Positions 9,168 to 18,590 are shown, counted from the stretch's first letter. The stretch: 64,000 nucleotides of DNA from CAZENU01 sp965222125 (GCA_965222125.1 CBDCTC010000006.1:186001-250000), one strand, 5' to 3'. Notes: generated by a model not told the origin, from the letters alone. Numbers and translations are program-made.

Positions 9168-10519
9168 GTGCTCACCGCGTACTCGTTCCTTCGGAGCGTG
9201 GCCTATGAGAAAGCACACTATAGCTCACCGCGTTTCAGGTACGACTACGCCATATCGTCTGGTCGTCCGGCGGGTAGGGTCTTGGACGAGAATCGCCAAG
9301 CCTTCGCACTGGCCCCGAACAGAGTCGGACGGTGGTGGTTTGACGGCCTGGAAAGAGAGATCGTGCGGTATGAGCACCTGGACTTCAGACCTCGACCAGG
9401 TGTACCCGAACACGCGCTATACACACGACGCCTGGTCACGACCAGGCCGATACCTGCTGGCACCTACATGTTCTACCCCAACGCGATATCGGCCAATGGC
9501 TTAGTCTCCAACAAGGACGTATCCAGCACCTACAATCGGCGCGTTGTCTACCTGACGGTGACGGCGACTTCTGACCGCACCCTGCATGAGGCGTTCTTTG
9601 ACCCCGTGGCTCTCGGCGCGGCCGTCGAGACCGACGCGACCAACGGGTACCTACAGCCCGCCGCGTTCTCACTAGACGGCGGTACCTTGACAATCACGAG
9701 CCTGAAGTGGGAATCAGGTACCGTCACAGCGGAGCTGAGCCCCTCCGTGTCGCTGGCTGATTACGCGCTCATTTTATCGATGTGACCGGTACCACCACCC
9801 TGAGCCTGTCGCACGAGAACGCCAGCACGACGGCCCTTGCGTGGACCGTGCCCACCGCGCCCTGGGCCGCTGGCGACATGCTCATGCTCAGAATCCAGAA
9901 CCCCGTCTCCAACGACGCCACGCTGAGCGCCCTCGCCCTCAGCGGCGTAGACCTGACCTTCAACACCGCCACGACAACCTACACCGCCAGCGTGCCAGCC
10001 ACCACCACACAGACCACCGTCACCCCCACGACGAACGACGACACCGCAACCTATGTCGTGAAACTCGGCGGGGTCGTAGACGCTTCCGGCACAATTCCTC
10101 TCGCCGCCGGCGCCAACGTCATCAGCGTCGAGATCACCGCCGAGGACGCCGTCACCACCGAGACCTACACCGTCACGGTGACCCGCGCCACGCCATCAGA
10201 TCCCATCACCGTGACGCTCAGTCCCCGCGTCGAAGGTTCGGAGACGTACGTCAACCTCACCATCGAATGGAACGACCCCCAACCCTGCGACGGACAGTAC
10301 CTGGTGGCCCTCTACCCCAGCACGAACTATCTCGTCCGAGCCATGGGGTTCCATCCGGCGCCGGCGACGATCTCTCTCAGCAGAGAGACCTACCTGTGGT
10401 GGGATTTAAGGTTCTTGTCGGACTACTGGGCGGGCGTGAGCTGCGACCCCAGCGACTGGTGCGGGCGCAGAGAGTTGGGCAGGGTCTCCCTGCGGGCTGC
10501 TCACCCGGACAACAACTAG
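9168..10519 (+). pseudogene. Cadherin-like/beta-sandwich surface protein, frameshifted
   Basis: Two reading frames meet at 9770-9785. The first half ends in SLADYALILSM-stop; the second, in the next frame, would read FIDVTGTTTLSLSHE, and joining them gives a continuous domain, so a one-base shift in the CATTTTATC run is likely. The second half contains a cadherin-like beta-sandwich repeat (starts NDATLSALALSG, ends TETYTVTVTRA), a family common on extracellular bacterial proteins, then a short Cys-containing tail (CDPSDWCGR). No signal peptide or anchor is visible, so the 5' end is probably missing. The whole segment lies between the sulfatase and a degraded copy of the sulfatase tail. Confidence 0.65.
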
Positions 10520-10537
10520 CCGCCGCGACATCGCCCT

Positions 10538-10666
10538 CAACCCACGACCGCCTCGCGGGCGACGTACTCGCTCTCGCACGACGAAGCCTTCGCACTGGAG
10601 GGCTGAAAACGTGGCGCTTCCCCTCCGACGCCTCAGCCGCGACCATCGTCGGCAAAGACTGCTACC
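10538..10666 (+). pseudogene. Degenerate duplicate of the sulfatase 3' end
   Basis: Bases 10538-10666 align with 8766-8893, the last coding part of the sulfatase, with near identity at the end (GACGCCTCAGCCGCGACCAT and onward to the final TAC codon), and with indels and a TGA earlier. In frame it would read the same ASAATIVGKDCY ending. It is either the last remnant of a tandem sulfatase paralogue or a direct repeat created when the intervening surface gene arrived. Confidence 0.7.
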
Positions 10667-10747
10667 AGCGTCTTGACAAGAGGGTGGAGGCGCGCGTGTC
10701 CATCACCCTCACCCCAACCGCCTCCCCTTGAGGTACCTTGCGCAACC

Positions 10748-10935
10748 CGTCATTCTCGCCCCCGCGAAGACCTTTGCGTAATTCCCCTTGCGGGAAGCAA
10801 ACGTGGTGAGGTGCGCCGATTTTCTAGTTGGGGACCCCACCCCTGGATTCCCGCCTGCGCGAGAATGACGGTTGTACAAAGGACCCCCTGCGGGGGAATG
10901 ACGGGGAATGACGGTTGTACAAAGGACTCCCCACG
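10748..10935. repeat. Dispersed repeat family A
   Basis: Composite palindromic intergenic repeat with the signature CCGCGAAGACCTTTGCGTAA and the inverted part CTGGATTCCCGCCTGCGCG followed by GAATGACGGTTGTACAAAGG. Related copies at 18232-18432, 19929-20070 and, as a tandem array, 57845-58790. Internal ORFs here are repeat-derived. Confidence 0.7.
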
Positions 10936-10954
10936 CGGGAACTTCCCAGTCGCT

Positions 10955-10989
10955 ACCCACTACCCACCATCCCGCCATCCACTATCCCG
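10955..10989. repeat. Low-complexity CCACTATCC-type tract
   Basis: Short degenerate tandem of CACTACCCACC/CATCCACTATCC directly after the TPR gene stop. The same tract type flanks the restriction gene at 53870-53910 and 54295-54335. Confidence 0.45.
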
Positions 10990-12972
10990 CTAGCGATCTC
11001 GCCGGACCTCCTCGAGCATGGCCATCAACAGGTAGCGGTTGAAGCCCAACTCCGTCGCCTTGGCGAGATCGGAGAGGGCGTCGCCGTCCCTGCCCAAGGC
11101 GGCGTTCGTCAGCGCCCGGTTCACGTAGGCGTCCACCCACTCGGGATTGAGGCGCACGGCCTCGCTCAGGTCGTGCAGCGCCCGCACGAGATCGCCCGTC
11201 TTCCTGTACGCGTCACCCCGCAGGGCCAGCGCCTCGGCCCACGTCGCGTAGGCGTCGGCGCTACTCGGAAACAGCTCGGCCGCCCGCTCCAGATCGAAGA
11301 TCGCCCGGCCGTAGCTGACGACCGCGGCCGTCGAGTCCTCGTCCTCCTCGTGCTCCCGGCCCAAGCCGACGTACGCGGCGCCGCGACCCAGATAGGCCTC
11401 GGCCAGCCCAGGATCGAGCTCGATGGCGTGGGTGAGGTCCTCGATTGCCGTGGGGTACTTCTTCAGCGACGTGTAGGCCGCTCCCCGGTTGCTGAAGAAG
11501 ACGGCCGCCGTCGGATCGAGCTCGATGGCCCTGTCCAGGTCCTGGATGGCCTGCGAGGGACGGCGCTCGTCCATGTACGCCAGCGCCCGCAGGTTGTACA
11601 GCGAGGCGTCGTCCGGGCTCCGCCTGATCTCCTCGGTGCGGGAGTCCAGGGTGATGGGCGGCTGAAGACTGACGGCGGTCTCGAAGTCGCGCAGAGCCCT
11701 GGCGAACTCGCCCTGCCTGTAGAGGACAAATCCCCGGTTCGAGTACGCCTCGACGTAGGCCGGATCGAATCGAATGGCCAGCACGAAGTCCTGCACGGCC
11801 TTTTGCAAATCGCCCATCTCGGCGTACGCCAGTCCCCTGCCGTTGTACGCGACCGCGTTCTGGTTGTCGAGACGGACCGCCTTGTCGAAGTCCGCTATCG
11901 CCTTGTCGAGCTGCCCCAGCGTCGTGTAGGCCTCGCCTCTGCTCGTGTACGCCGACGAGCTCTCCTCGTCGAGCTCCAGCGCGCGCTGGATGTCCTTCAT
12001 CGCCTGCTCGGTACGGCCCAGCTCCCGCAGCACCTCGCTTCGTGTGCTGTAGACGTCGGCGTTGTCCGGGTCGAGCCGAATCGCCTCGTCGTAGTCCTGG
12101 ACCGCCCGCTCGTACTTGGCAAGCTCCGCGTAGGTGTCCCCCCGCGTCGTGTAGAGCAGCGCGTTGCCGGGATCGAGCCGAATCGCCTCGTCGTAGTCCT
12201 CGATGGCCAGCTCGGGCTTGTTGTCCGAAGCCCTGTAGCCCCCGAACGAAGCGTCCCTGCCCAGGTTCCGGTAGGCGTTACCCCGATTGAGGTAGGCCTG
12301 CACGAAGCCGGGGTCGATCTCGATCGCGTCCGTGAAGTCCGAGACGGCGGCCTGAAAGCGGAGCATCTTGAAGTTCACCGTGCCGCGCGCGAAGTGCGCC
12401 TGCACGTTGCCGGGATTGAAGGTCAGCGCCCGCGAGTAGTCCTCCAGCGCCTTTTGGCACGCGAGCCCCGGGCGGCACTGCGCCGCGCGCGGATCGCCCT
12501 CGGGGAACTGTCCGAGGCGCCGGTAGACGTCCGCACGCCCCAGAAACGCGTCCGGGTTCTGGGAGTCGAGGCCGATGGCCTCCGTATAGTCGTCGATCGC
12601 GAGGCCGAGATGCCCGAACTCAGCGTAAGCGGCGGCCCTCATCATGTAGGCCCGGGGGTCCGTCGGGTCCAACCGGATGGCCTGCGAGAAGTCCTCTACC
12701 GCCCTGTTCAGATCGAGAAGCTCCGCCAGGGTAGCGCCACGCTGCAGATACAGGGTCGGGTTCTCCGGGTTCAGCTTGATCGCCTGGTCGAAGCCCCCCA
12801 CGGCCCTCACCAGCTCGACCAGCTCCTGTGAGTCACCCTGGTCGAGAGAGTCCTGGCTGACCCGTTGCTGCTGGCCGTTCTGTCCCCCGGCCTCGGGCCC
12901 GGGACTCCCGCCGCAGGCAGCAAGCCCCATAGCCATGACCGCCGCGGCGGCGGCCGCGCTCCGGACCCACAT
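10990..12972 (-). CDS. TPR-repeat lipoprotein
   Basis: About 660 residues. From ATG 12972 the protein starts with a lipoprotein signal (MWVRSAAAAAAVMAMGLAAC), lipobox LAAC, then a short Gln-rich linker and about 16-17 tetratricopeptide repeats covering nearly the whole chain (typical units: AVEDFSQAIRLDPTDPRAY, AIEDYDEAIRLDPGNALLY). TPR arrays form superhelices that bind partner proteins, so a surface-tethered scaffold or assembly factor is likely. The frame stays open up to 13065, but that extension is encoded by a family B repeat (CCTCTCC...GGAGAGG) and is probably not translated. No partner gene is recognisable nearby. Confidence 0.88.
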   Translation of the reverse strand: MWVRSAAAAAAVMAMGLAACGGSPGPEAGGQNGQQQRVSQDSLDQGDSQELVELVRAVGGFDQAIKLNPENPTLYLQRGATLAELLDLNRAVEDFSQAIRLDPTDPRAYMMRAAAYAEFGHLGLAIDDYTEAIGLDSQNPDAFLGRADVYRRLGQFPEGDPRAAQCRPGLACQKALEDYSRALTFNPGNVQAHFARGTVNFKMLRFQAAVSDFTDAIEIDPGFVQAYLNRGNAYRNLGRDASFGGYRASDNKPELAIEDYDEAIRLDPGNALLYTTRGDTYAELAKYERAVQDYDEAIRLDPDNADVYSTRSEVLRELGRTEQAMKDIQRALELDEESSSAYTSRGEAYTTLGQLDKAIADFDKAVRLDNQNAVAYNGRGLAYAEMGDLQKAVQDFVLAIRFDPAYVEAYSNRGFVLYRQGEFARALRDFETAVSLQPPITLDSRTEEIRRSPDDASLYNLRALAYMDERRPSQAIQDLDRAIELDPTAAVFFSNRGAAYTSLKKYPTAIEDLTHAIELDPGLAEAYLGRGAAYVGLGREHEEDEDSTAAVVSYGRAIFDLERAAELFPSSADAYATWAEALALRGDAYRKTGDLVRALHDLSEAVRLNPEWVDAYVNRALTNAALGRDGDALSDLAKATELGFNRYLLMAMLEEVRRDR

Positions 12973-12994
12973 GGCCACGGGCCTGCCCAGCGGG

Positions 12995-13040
12995 GAGTCC
13001 CCTCTCCATCGACGGGAGAGGGCCAGGGTGACGGTGACGA
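12995..13040. repeat. REP-type repeat family B
   Basis: CCCCTCTCCATCGACGGGAG plus AGGGCCAGGGTGA: imperfect hairpin and tail of the repeat also seen at 15508-15547, 22351-22391, 28171-28210 and, in triplicate inside a coding sequence, 50871-51014. Here it overlaps the possible 5' extension of the TPR gene. Confidence 0.7.
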
Positions 13041-13236
13041 CTGCGAACATGCCCATGTTCCTCAATCAACGAAGTCGGGACGCAAGCCATCGTATCACGC
13101 TCGCGGTCGACAGCGGCAGGCCGCTCGCGCTCCCCGTCTCAGGCTTCGCGCGAATGGCCCGGGGGCGGAACGAAGACTACCTGGGATGCACACGCAGCCT
13201 ACCCTGATGCCTGCGTGGAGTCAGACGCTGTCTACT

Positions 13237-13405
13237 GTCATCTCTGGAGGGAGGCAGCCACGGCCTACCGTCATATCTGAAGGGAGGCAGCCATGGCCTA
13301 CCGTCATGCCTGGAGGGATGGACACACAGCCTGCCGTCTTGCCCGCGAAAGCGGGCATCCAGGGGTCCGGAGGGGCGTCCGTCCCATCGACTCTAAACAG
13401 CTACT
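13237..13405. repeat. 33-bp tandem repeats followed by family D repeat
   Basis: Units begin at 13237, 13270, 13303 and 13336, each starting GTCAT or similar and carrying GGAGGGAGGCAGCCA; period 33 bp. From 13336 the array runs into a family D repeat (GCCCGCGAAAGCGGGCATCC hairpin, then GTCCCATCGACTCT and AAACAGCTAC). The 13073-13497 gap otherwise holds no gene that I can support. Confidence 0.65.
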
Positions 13406-13527
13406 TCCCACCGGGATAGGCACACCTGTATGGTAAGATGGACATGGATAAAGCATAGCCGTCGTCCAATACTCAGACCGAACACCAGGAAAGGACTTTA
13501 CGGAAAAAGATAGTCTACCTCGCAATA

Positions 13528-14679
13528 GTGACGATCCTGGCATCCCTGGCGCTCGTCGCCTGCCGCGGCTCGGACACGGCGGAGCCTACGGCGGCCACGG
13601 AGGCCGCCCCGCCCGCCCAGCCGACCTCCGCGCCAGCTCCCGCGCCGACTCCGACGGCGCCGGAGGAACCCGCCGCCGCGATGGGCCTGCCCGCGGAATG
13701 CTTGCCCGGAGGCATGCTCGACGACGTCGCGACGATCTCTTCCTGCGCCGCTCATGCCCTTCAACAGGTCAAGGGCTTCGGCTTCGAGGGAGAGCTCAAT
13801 CTGCTGGCCCTCTTCCCCGTCCAAGGCGCCGGGTCCGAAGGCCTCATGCGCCTGAGCGGCGCTATCGTCCGACCGGACAGGCTCGGTTTCGAGATATCCT
13901 TCGCCCCCGAAGGGCAGACAATCGAGATGGCCGTAGTGGTCATCGGCGCGGACACCTACATCCGAGACTCCGAATCCGGGTTGTGGTTCAAGGGGACCCC
14001 GCCCGAAGCTGACTTCCTGTCCGTTTTCCAGGCGGTGGGCATGCTGCAGCTGCCAAGAGACTCCGCCGGAACTCTGGACGAGTCCATCAGCCTTGACGAT
14101 GGGACCAAGGCCTACGTGCTTTCCTACGATCAGGCCGGGCAACAGGGCGGCATGGCGGGCCTTGGGCTTGCGGGCAACCTCGTCGTGGTCGTAGGCGCCG
14201 ACGACTTCCTCACCAGGGAGGTCAGGGTCGTGGTCAAGGGCGAGGACGACAAGGCGAGCGAACTGCTGGCCATCAGATACCACGGCTACAACGAGACTCA
14301 GGAGATAGAGCCGCCTTCCGAGTACATGACCCTTCCGGCCGGCCCGGTGTCGCCGCCCGCGATGGCAGAGCCGATGGTCCTGGGACTTGCGCGGACCGCG
14401 GACGGCGACGTCGAGGTCCTCTTCAGCGTACCCGTCCAGGCCCAGGGCCAGGTAGAGCTGTACGTGATCGACCCAGCGACCGGAGGCTGGACGCTCCCGC
14501 TGCTCAGCGGAAGCGGCACGAACATACTCACCTTCGATGGCGACGCCGAGGGGAGGCAGACGCTCATAGTAGGCGAGAGCCAGATCGCCGGGTTCACCTT
14601 CCCCACGCCCGACTCCCAGATGACTGATGCCGGCGGCGCCCGTCTGGACCTGACCTTCGACATATGGATATACGAGTAG
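13528..14679 (+). CDS. Lipoprotein, LppX/LprG-like fold (start uncertain)
   Basis: About 385 residues. A lipoprotein signal ends in LALVAC, followed by a long Ala/Pro/Thr linker and a domain resembling the LppX/LprAFG group of envelope lipid-handling lipoproteins (GFGFEGELNL, IGADTYIRDSESGLWFKG). The C-terminal third (after about 290) is a separate beta-rich segment. The GTG at 13528 gives a signal that lacks a basic n-region; the coding signal plainly continues upstream (KKIVYLAIV, from 13498) behind a good AGGAAAGGA site, but the codon at the expected start is TTA. Followed by an aldolase gene 28 bases downstream. Confidence 0.75.
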   Translation: MTILASLALVACRGSDTAEPTAATEAAPPAQPTSAPAPAPTPTAPEEPAAAMGLPAECLPGGMLDDVATISSCAAHALQQVKGFGFEGELNLLALFPVQGAGSEGLMRLSGAIVRPDRLGFEISFAPEGQTIEMAVVVIGADTYIRDSESGLWFKGTPPEADFLSVFQAVGMLQLPRDSAGTLDESISLDDGTKAYVLSYDQAGQQGGMAGLGLAGNLVVVVGADDFLTREVRVVVKGEDDKASELLAIRYHGYNETQEIEPPSEYMTLPAGPVSPPAMAEPMVLGLARTADGDVEVLFSVPVQAQGQVELYVIDPATGGWTLPLLSGSGTNILTFDGDAEGRQTLIVGESQIAGFTFPTPDSQMTDAGGARLDLTFDIWIYE

Positions 14680-14707
14680 CCGCGCCGAGCCCACGGAGTA
14701 CCGAGAC

Positions 14708-15499
14708 ATGAGATCGAATAGACTGCGACAGCTCCTGAATGAGGGCCGACCAAGCATCGCTCACCACGTCGCGAGCACTTCGCCGGACGTGGTGGAGATC
14801 ATTGGCCGGGCCGGCGGAGTCGACTACGTCGAGTTCGTCGCCGAGTACATGCCCTACGACCTGCCCTCGCTCGACAACTTCGGCCGGGCGCTGGAGCTGA
14901 CCGGCATGTCCGGCATGATAAAGGTCGACCAGGAGAACAAGGCCTACACCGCCGGCCGCGCCCTCGGCTCGGGTCTCCAGAACATCCTGTTCTCCGACAC
15001 CCGCACCCCCGAGGAGGCGCGGGAGTGCGTTCAGGCCGTCCGGGCCGAGACGCCCCAGACCGGCGGACGGCACGGCGCGGCGGACCGGCGCTTCGCCGCG
15101 TATGGGCTCGAGACGGGAGGCCCCGACTACGTGCAGGCCCTCGAGGACAGCGTCGTCGCGCTGATGATCGAGAAACGCGAAGCGGTCGAGAACCTCGAGG
15201 AGATACTCTCGGTCGGCGGGATCGACATGATCGTGTTCGGCGCCAACGACTACTCGATGAGCATCGGCAAGCCCGGAGCGGCCCGAGACCCCGAGGTCCA
15301 GAAGGTGCGCGACCGCGTCTTCGAGACGGCCCTCCGGATGGGCGTCCAGCCGCGCGCCGAGATCTCCGCACCCGACGACGCCACGCCGTACCTGGAGATG
15401 GGCGTACGCCACTTCGCCATCGGCACCGACCTGATCGTGCTCTACCGCTGGCTCGACACGAACGTCACCGGCCTCAGAGAGCTAGTCGAGGGCGCCTAG
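14708..15499 (+). CDS. HpcH/HpaI-family aldolase
   Basis: 263 residues, class II metal-dependent aldolase/citrate-lyase beta fold. Visible blocks: VDYVEFVAEYMPYDL near the N-terminus, IEKREAVENLEEILSVGGIDMIVFGANDYSMS, whose Glu and Asp are the expected Mg or Mn ligands, and the C-terminal GVRHFAIGTDL. Such enzymes cleave or condense pyruvate-type 2-oxo acids with aldehydes; substrate unknown. Converges with the phosphotriesterase-like gene across a family B repeat. Confidence 0.88.
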   Translation: MRSNRLRQLLNEGRPSIAHHVASTSPDVVEIIGRAGGVDYVEFVAEYMPYDLPSLDNFGRALELTGMSGMIKVDQENKAYTAGRALGSGLQNILFSDTRTPEEARECVQAVRAETPQTGGRHGAADRRFAAYGLETGGPDYVQALEDSVVALMIEKREAVENLEEILSVGGIDMIVFGANDYSMSIGKPGAARDPEVQKVRDRVFETALRMGVQPRAEISAPDDATPYLEMGVRHFAIGTDLIVLYRWLDTNVTGLRELVEGA

Positions 15500-15507
15500 C
15501 CGAGCCG

Positions 15508-15547
15508 GGAGCCCCCTCTCCCTCGACGGGAGAGGGCTGGGGTGGGT
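15508..15547. repeat. REP-type repeat family B
   Basis: CCCCTCTCCCTCGACGGGAG then AGGGCTGGGGTGGG. Sits between two convergent genes, where such hairpins may also stop transcription. Confidence 0.7.
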
Positions 15548-15596
15548 GACCGCCCCGGCAAGACCACACCCCGCCGGCCCGGGATCTACGCCGCGT

Positions 15597-16652
15597 TCAC
15601 CCCGCCTTGGGCCGGGCCAAGGTCAGGATGTCCCGCGGGTTCCCGACGAGTATCTTCTCGATCGCCTCTTCCGTGTAGCCGCGGCCGCGCATCCTTGGTA
15701 CCACGTTCGCCAGGATGTGGAAGTAGCCGTGGCCTCCGTTCCGGGCGAAGCTGTTCTCGGACTCGGTGTCGTGCGCCACGAGTACCCTGTCGCCGTACCC
15801 GCGCGAGATGATCCACGCGATGTCGTCCATCCGCTTCGCGTCGCTCGGCATGTCGGTCGTGGAGTTGTAGAACGACTGCTCGGTGCCGAACAGGTCCCAT
15901 TCGAGGTAGCAGCCGCTTTCGGCGATCCGCTCCAGGGTGCTCTTCTGAAAGACGGTCCGGTCGAGGTGCCCGATGATGACGCGTCTCAGGTCCGCGCCGA
16001 CCTCATCCAGCACTTCCAGCGCCTGAAGGGGCGCCGTCTCGTCCCGGCCTGGGTGGACCAGGACGGGCGCTCCCGTGAGCGGCTGCGCCCGCCCGGAGGC
16101 GCGCAGCACCTTGCGCTCGTTGTCCGCGATCGGCCACGAGCAGCCCACCTCGCCTATGACGCCCGACCTGATGCCGGTCGGCTCCCTGACCAGGCTCGGC
16201 GTCGCGGCCACGAACTCCCACCGGGACGTCCGAGCCCCGACGGTCACGTCGCCGACGATCTCCTGCACGATGTCGTCTTCGGACCGGCTGTCCATGTCGT
16301 CCGGGTGGGTATGCGAGACGTAGTACGAGGTCCCCATGACGACATTGACGCCCGTGGCCCGGGAGATGCGGGCCAGGCCCACGGGGTCGCGCGCCAGGTC
16401 TATCGGCGTGCACTCGACGAGCGACACGCCGCCGTACTGCTTGTAGAGGTTGACCTCCTCTATCGCCGCCGAGACGTCGAACATCGCCCGGGCGTACGGG
16501 TCCCGGTAGTGGGCGCCCCTCGCGCTGGCCTCCATAGGAAGCATTGAGAAGGGCGTCGCGTCCAACAGCATGTGCTCGTGGGTGAGCGTCACGCCGAGCG
16601 CTTGGGAGTCTATGGGGCCGAGAACCGTCTGCACCTTGCCAACGCTGGTCAT
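15597..16652 (-). CDS. Phosphotriesterase-family amidohydrolase
   Basis: 351 residues, TIM-barrel metallohydrolase. Metal ligands expected for the family are visible: LTHEHML (HxH pair, residues about 24-26), GEVGCSW where Glu occupies the bridging position often filled by carbamylated Lys, VHPGR and IGHLDR for the two further His, and VAHDTESEN for the active-site Asp. Members include lactonases and hydrolases; true phosphotriesterase activity cannot be assumed. Transcribed toward the aldolase gene; divergent from the aminotransferase, whose start is 160 bases away. Confidence 0.88.
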   Translation of the reverse strand: MTSVGKVQTVLGPIDSQALGVTLTHEHMLLDATPFSMLPMEASARGAHYRDPYARAMFDVSAAIEEVNLYKQYGGVSLVECTPIDLARDPVGLARISRATGVNVVMGTSYYVSHTHPDDMDSRSEDDIVQEIVGDVTVGARTSRWEFVAATPSLVREPTGIRSGVIGEVGCSWPIADNERKVLRASGRAQPLTGAPVLVHPGRDETAPLQALEVLDEVGADLRRVIIGHLDRTVFQKSTLERIAESGCYLEWDLFGTEQSFYNSTTDMPSDAKRMDDIAWIISRGYGDRVLVAHDTESENSFARNGGHGYFHILANVVPRMRGRGYTEEAIEKILVGNPRDILTLARPKAG

Positions 16653-16812
16653 CCGATCACCTGCGCTCTTCGAGAATTCGGCCTTCGCCGCCCGGAGATG
16701 ATACTACGCCAGCGCCGCTGCGCGACGCCGTGTCGCCTGCGCGGGGACGATCTGGTACCGTCTGCACGTCGCCCGCCAGCCACCGAGCGCGCGAAGCCAT
16801 AGAGGACGTACA

Positions 16813-18126
16813 TTGAACGCAGCCGCCATCGGCCGCGAGAAGACCGCCTACTTCGAGCGCTCGCCCGGGTCCCGGGCCATACTGGAAGAGGGCGCTCGGT
16901 ACCTGCCGGACGGCGTGACCAGGGGCACCGGCTGGGAGCCATACCCGCTGTTCTGGGACCGCGGGCAGGGATGCCGCGTCTGGGACGTTGACGGCGTGGA
17001 GAGGCTCGACTTCTTCGGCAACAACAGCGCCCTGCCGCTGGGCCACGCCCATCCGGCGGTCGTCGAGGCGCTCGAGCACCGGCTGGGCCGGGGCGTCTCG
17101 TTCAACGCGCCCCACGAGTCGCACGTGAAGCTCGCCAGGACCATCTGCGAGCGGATCGAGTCGATCGAGCGCGTCCGGTTCACCAACTCCGGGACCGAGG
17201 CGACGATGAACTGCGTACACGCCGCCAGGGCCTTCACCGGACGCTCCAGGATCGCCAAGGTGGACGGCGCGTACCACGGACTCTACGACGCAGTCGCCTT
17301 CGCAGGTCCCGGCTCCGAGACGCCGCACGCGCCGGACCTGCCCTCGATGCCGCCGCAAGCTGCCGACGAGGTCGTCATCCTCCCCTTCAACGACCCCGAG
17401 GCCGCGGAGGAGATCCTGGACGGCCACCGCGACGAGCTCGCCGCGGTCATCGTCGAGCCGATGATGGGAGGGGCCGGCTTCATAGAGGCGGACCGGGATT
17501 ACCTGGATGCGCTCAGACAGGTCACGTCAAGGCACGGGATAGTCCTCGTCTTCGACGAGGTGTGCAGCCTGCGAGCAGGCCCCGGCGCGGGCCAGGGATA
17601 CTTCGGCGTCTATCCCGACCTGACGGCGCTGGGCAAATCGGTCGGCGGCGGCACGCCCCTCGGCGCGTTCGGCGGCCGACAGGACATCATGAGGCTGTTC
17701 GGCGCCGAGGAAGTCGAGCGGCACGTCGGCCATTCAGGCTCGTTCAACGGAAACCCGCTCAGCATGGTGAGCGGCGCCGTCACCTTCGAGCAGCTCACCC
17801 CGCGGGCGTACGAGCGACTCCACCGGCTCGCGTCACGCCTGCGAGAGGGCATACGGGCCGTGTGCGGCGAGTTCGACGTACCGGTGCAGGTCACCGGGAT
17901 CGGATCCCTCTTCGGCGTCCACTTCACCGACCGTCCGATCCGCAATGCCCAGGACGCCCGGAGCGGCGACGCGGACCGCCGTCTGCAGGTCTTCCTGGGT
18001 CTCATGAACGAGGGGGTCTGGACCCCGCCGTCGCTGATCGGCGCCGTGTCCACCCCGATGGCCGAAGAAGAAATCGACGCCTACCTCGACGCCCTCAAGA
18101 CAGTGCTTGCGAGGAGCGCCGGCTAG
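16813..18126 (+). CDS. Class III aminotransferase, glutamate-1-semialdehyde aminomutase-like
   Basis: 437 residues from TTG 16813, which has AGAGGA upstream. PLP fold type I: FTNSGTEATMNCVHAARAFTG (phosphate binding), DGAYHGLYD, FDEVCSLRAGPG for the Asp that contacts the pyridine, and the Schiff-base Lys in ALGKSVGGGTPLGAFGG. The overall pattern follows HemL-type aminomutases, but in Chloroflexota catabolic clusters such proteins are often omega-transaminases of unknown substrate, so I do not call it hemL. Divergent from the phosphotriesterase-like gene. Confidence 0.85.
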   Translation: MNAAAIGREKTAYFERSPGSRAILEEGARYLPDGVTRGTGWEPYPLFWDRGQGCRVWDVDGVERLDFFGNNSALPLGHAHPAVVEALEHRLGRGVSFNAPHESHVKLARTICERIESIERVRFTNSGTEATMNCVHAARAFTGRSRIAKVDGAYHGLYDAVAFAGPGSETPHAPDLPSMPPQAADEVVILPFNDPEAAEEILDGHRDELAAVIVEPMMGGAGFIEADRDYLDALRQVTSRHGIVLVFDEVCSLRAGPGAGQGYFGVYPDLTALGKSVGGGTPLGAFGGRQDIMRLFGAEEVERHVGHSGSFNGNPLSMVSGAVTFEQLTPRAYERLHRLASRLREGIRAVCGEFDVPVQVTGIGSLFGVHFTDRPIRNAQDARSGDADRRLQVFLGLMNEGVWTPPSLIGAVSTPMAEEEIDAYLDALKTVLARSAG

Positions 18127-18231
18127 CCTTGAGCAGCCCTGGCGGGCAACGACGAACGTGACCGGTCCCGGTGTCCTGAGCCCCGAATCCCCAACCGCCG
18201 AGCCGTCCTGGAGGCAGCCGAGAGCGACTGC

Positions 18232-18432
18232 CGTCATTCCCGCGAACGGAGACCTTTGCGCAACTCCCCCTGTGGGAGACAGCGTGGCGGAGATGGCTAG
18301 CATTTCTAGCGGGGAACCCCCAACCCTGGATTCCCGCCTGCGCGAGAATGACGGTTGTTCAAAGGTCTCCTTGCGCGGGAAGGACGGTTTGTTCAGCGGG
18401 AAGGACGGTTGTTCAAAGGTCTCCGAACGCGG
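18232..18432. repeat. Dispersed repeat family A
   Basis: GTCATTCCCGCGAACGGAGA then CCTTTGCGCAACTCCCC, and the partner CTGGATTCCCGCCTGCGCG; the tail GGACGGTTGTTCAAAGGTCT is duplicated. Fills the gap between the aminotransferase and the MITE. Confidence 0.7.
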
Positions 18433-18468
18433 GAATCCATCCCCGGTGGGGTGAGGGTGAGCGCCCTA

Positions 18469-18590
18469 GGGCCTGTTCACGCTTATCACACGGAGAGCCA
18501 GATCCAGATAGCCTGGGCACTGGAATCCCGGCCACGGGCCCCCGATTCTCCCGGATGTTGTATCTGATCAGTGGTAGCGTGAACACGCCC
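18469..18590. mobile_element. TA-flanked MITE-like element (122 bp)
   Basis: Terminal inverted repeats GGGCCTGTTCACGCT (left) and AGCGTGAACACGCCC (right), one mismatch in 15, bounded on both sides by TA (18467-18468, 18591-18592), the target duplication of the Tc1/mariner/IS630 group. Too short to code for a transposase. The right TA forms part of the TAG stop codon of the PspAA gene. Confidence 0.65.

Noticed and set aside
7414..9504. 696-codon plus-strand frame over the sulfatase
   Set aside because: Arg/Pro/His-rich frame-shifted shadow of the sulfatase; no domain.
15597..16652. Calling the gene a true phosphotriesterase (opd)
   Set aside because: The bridging residue is Glu and natural members are mostly lactonases or unknown hydrolases.
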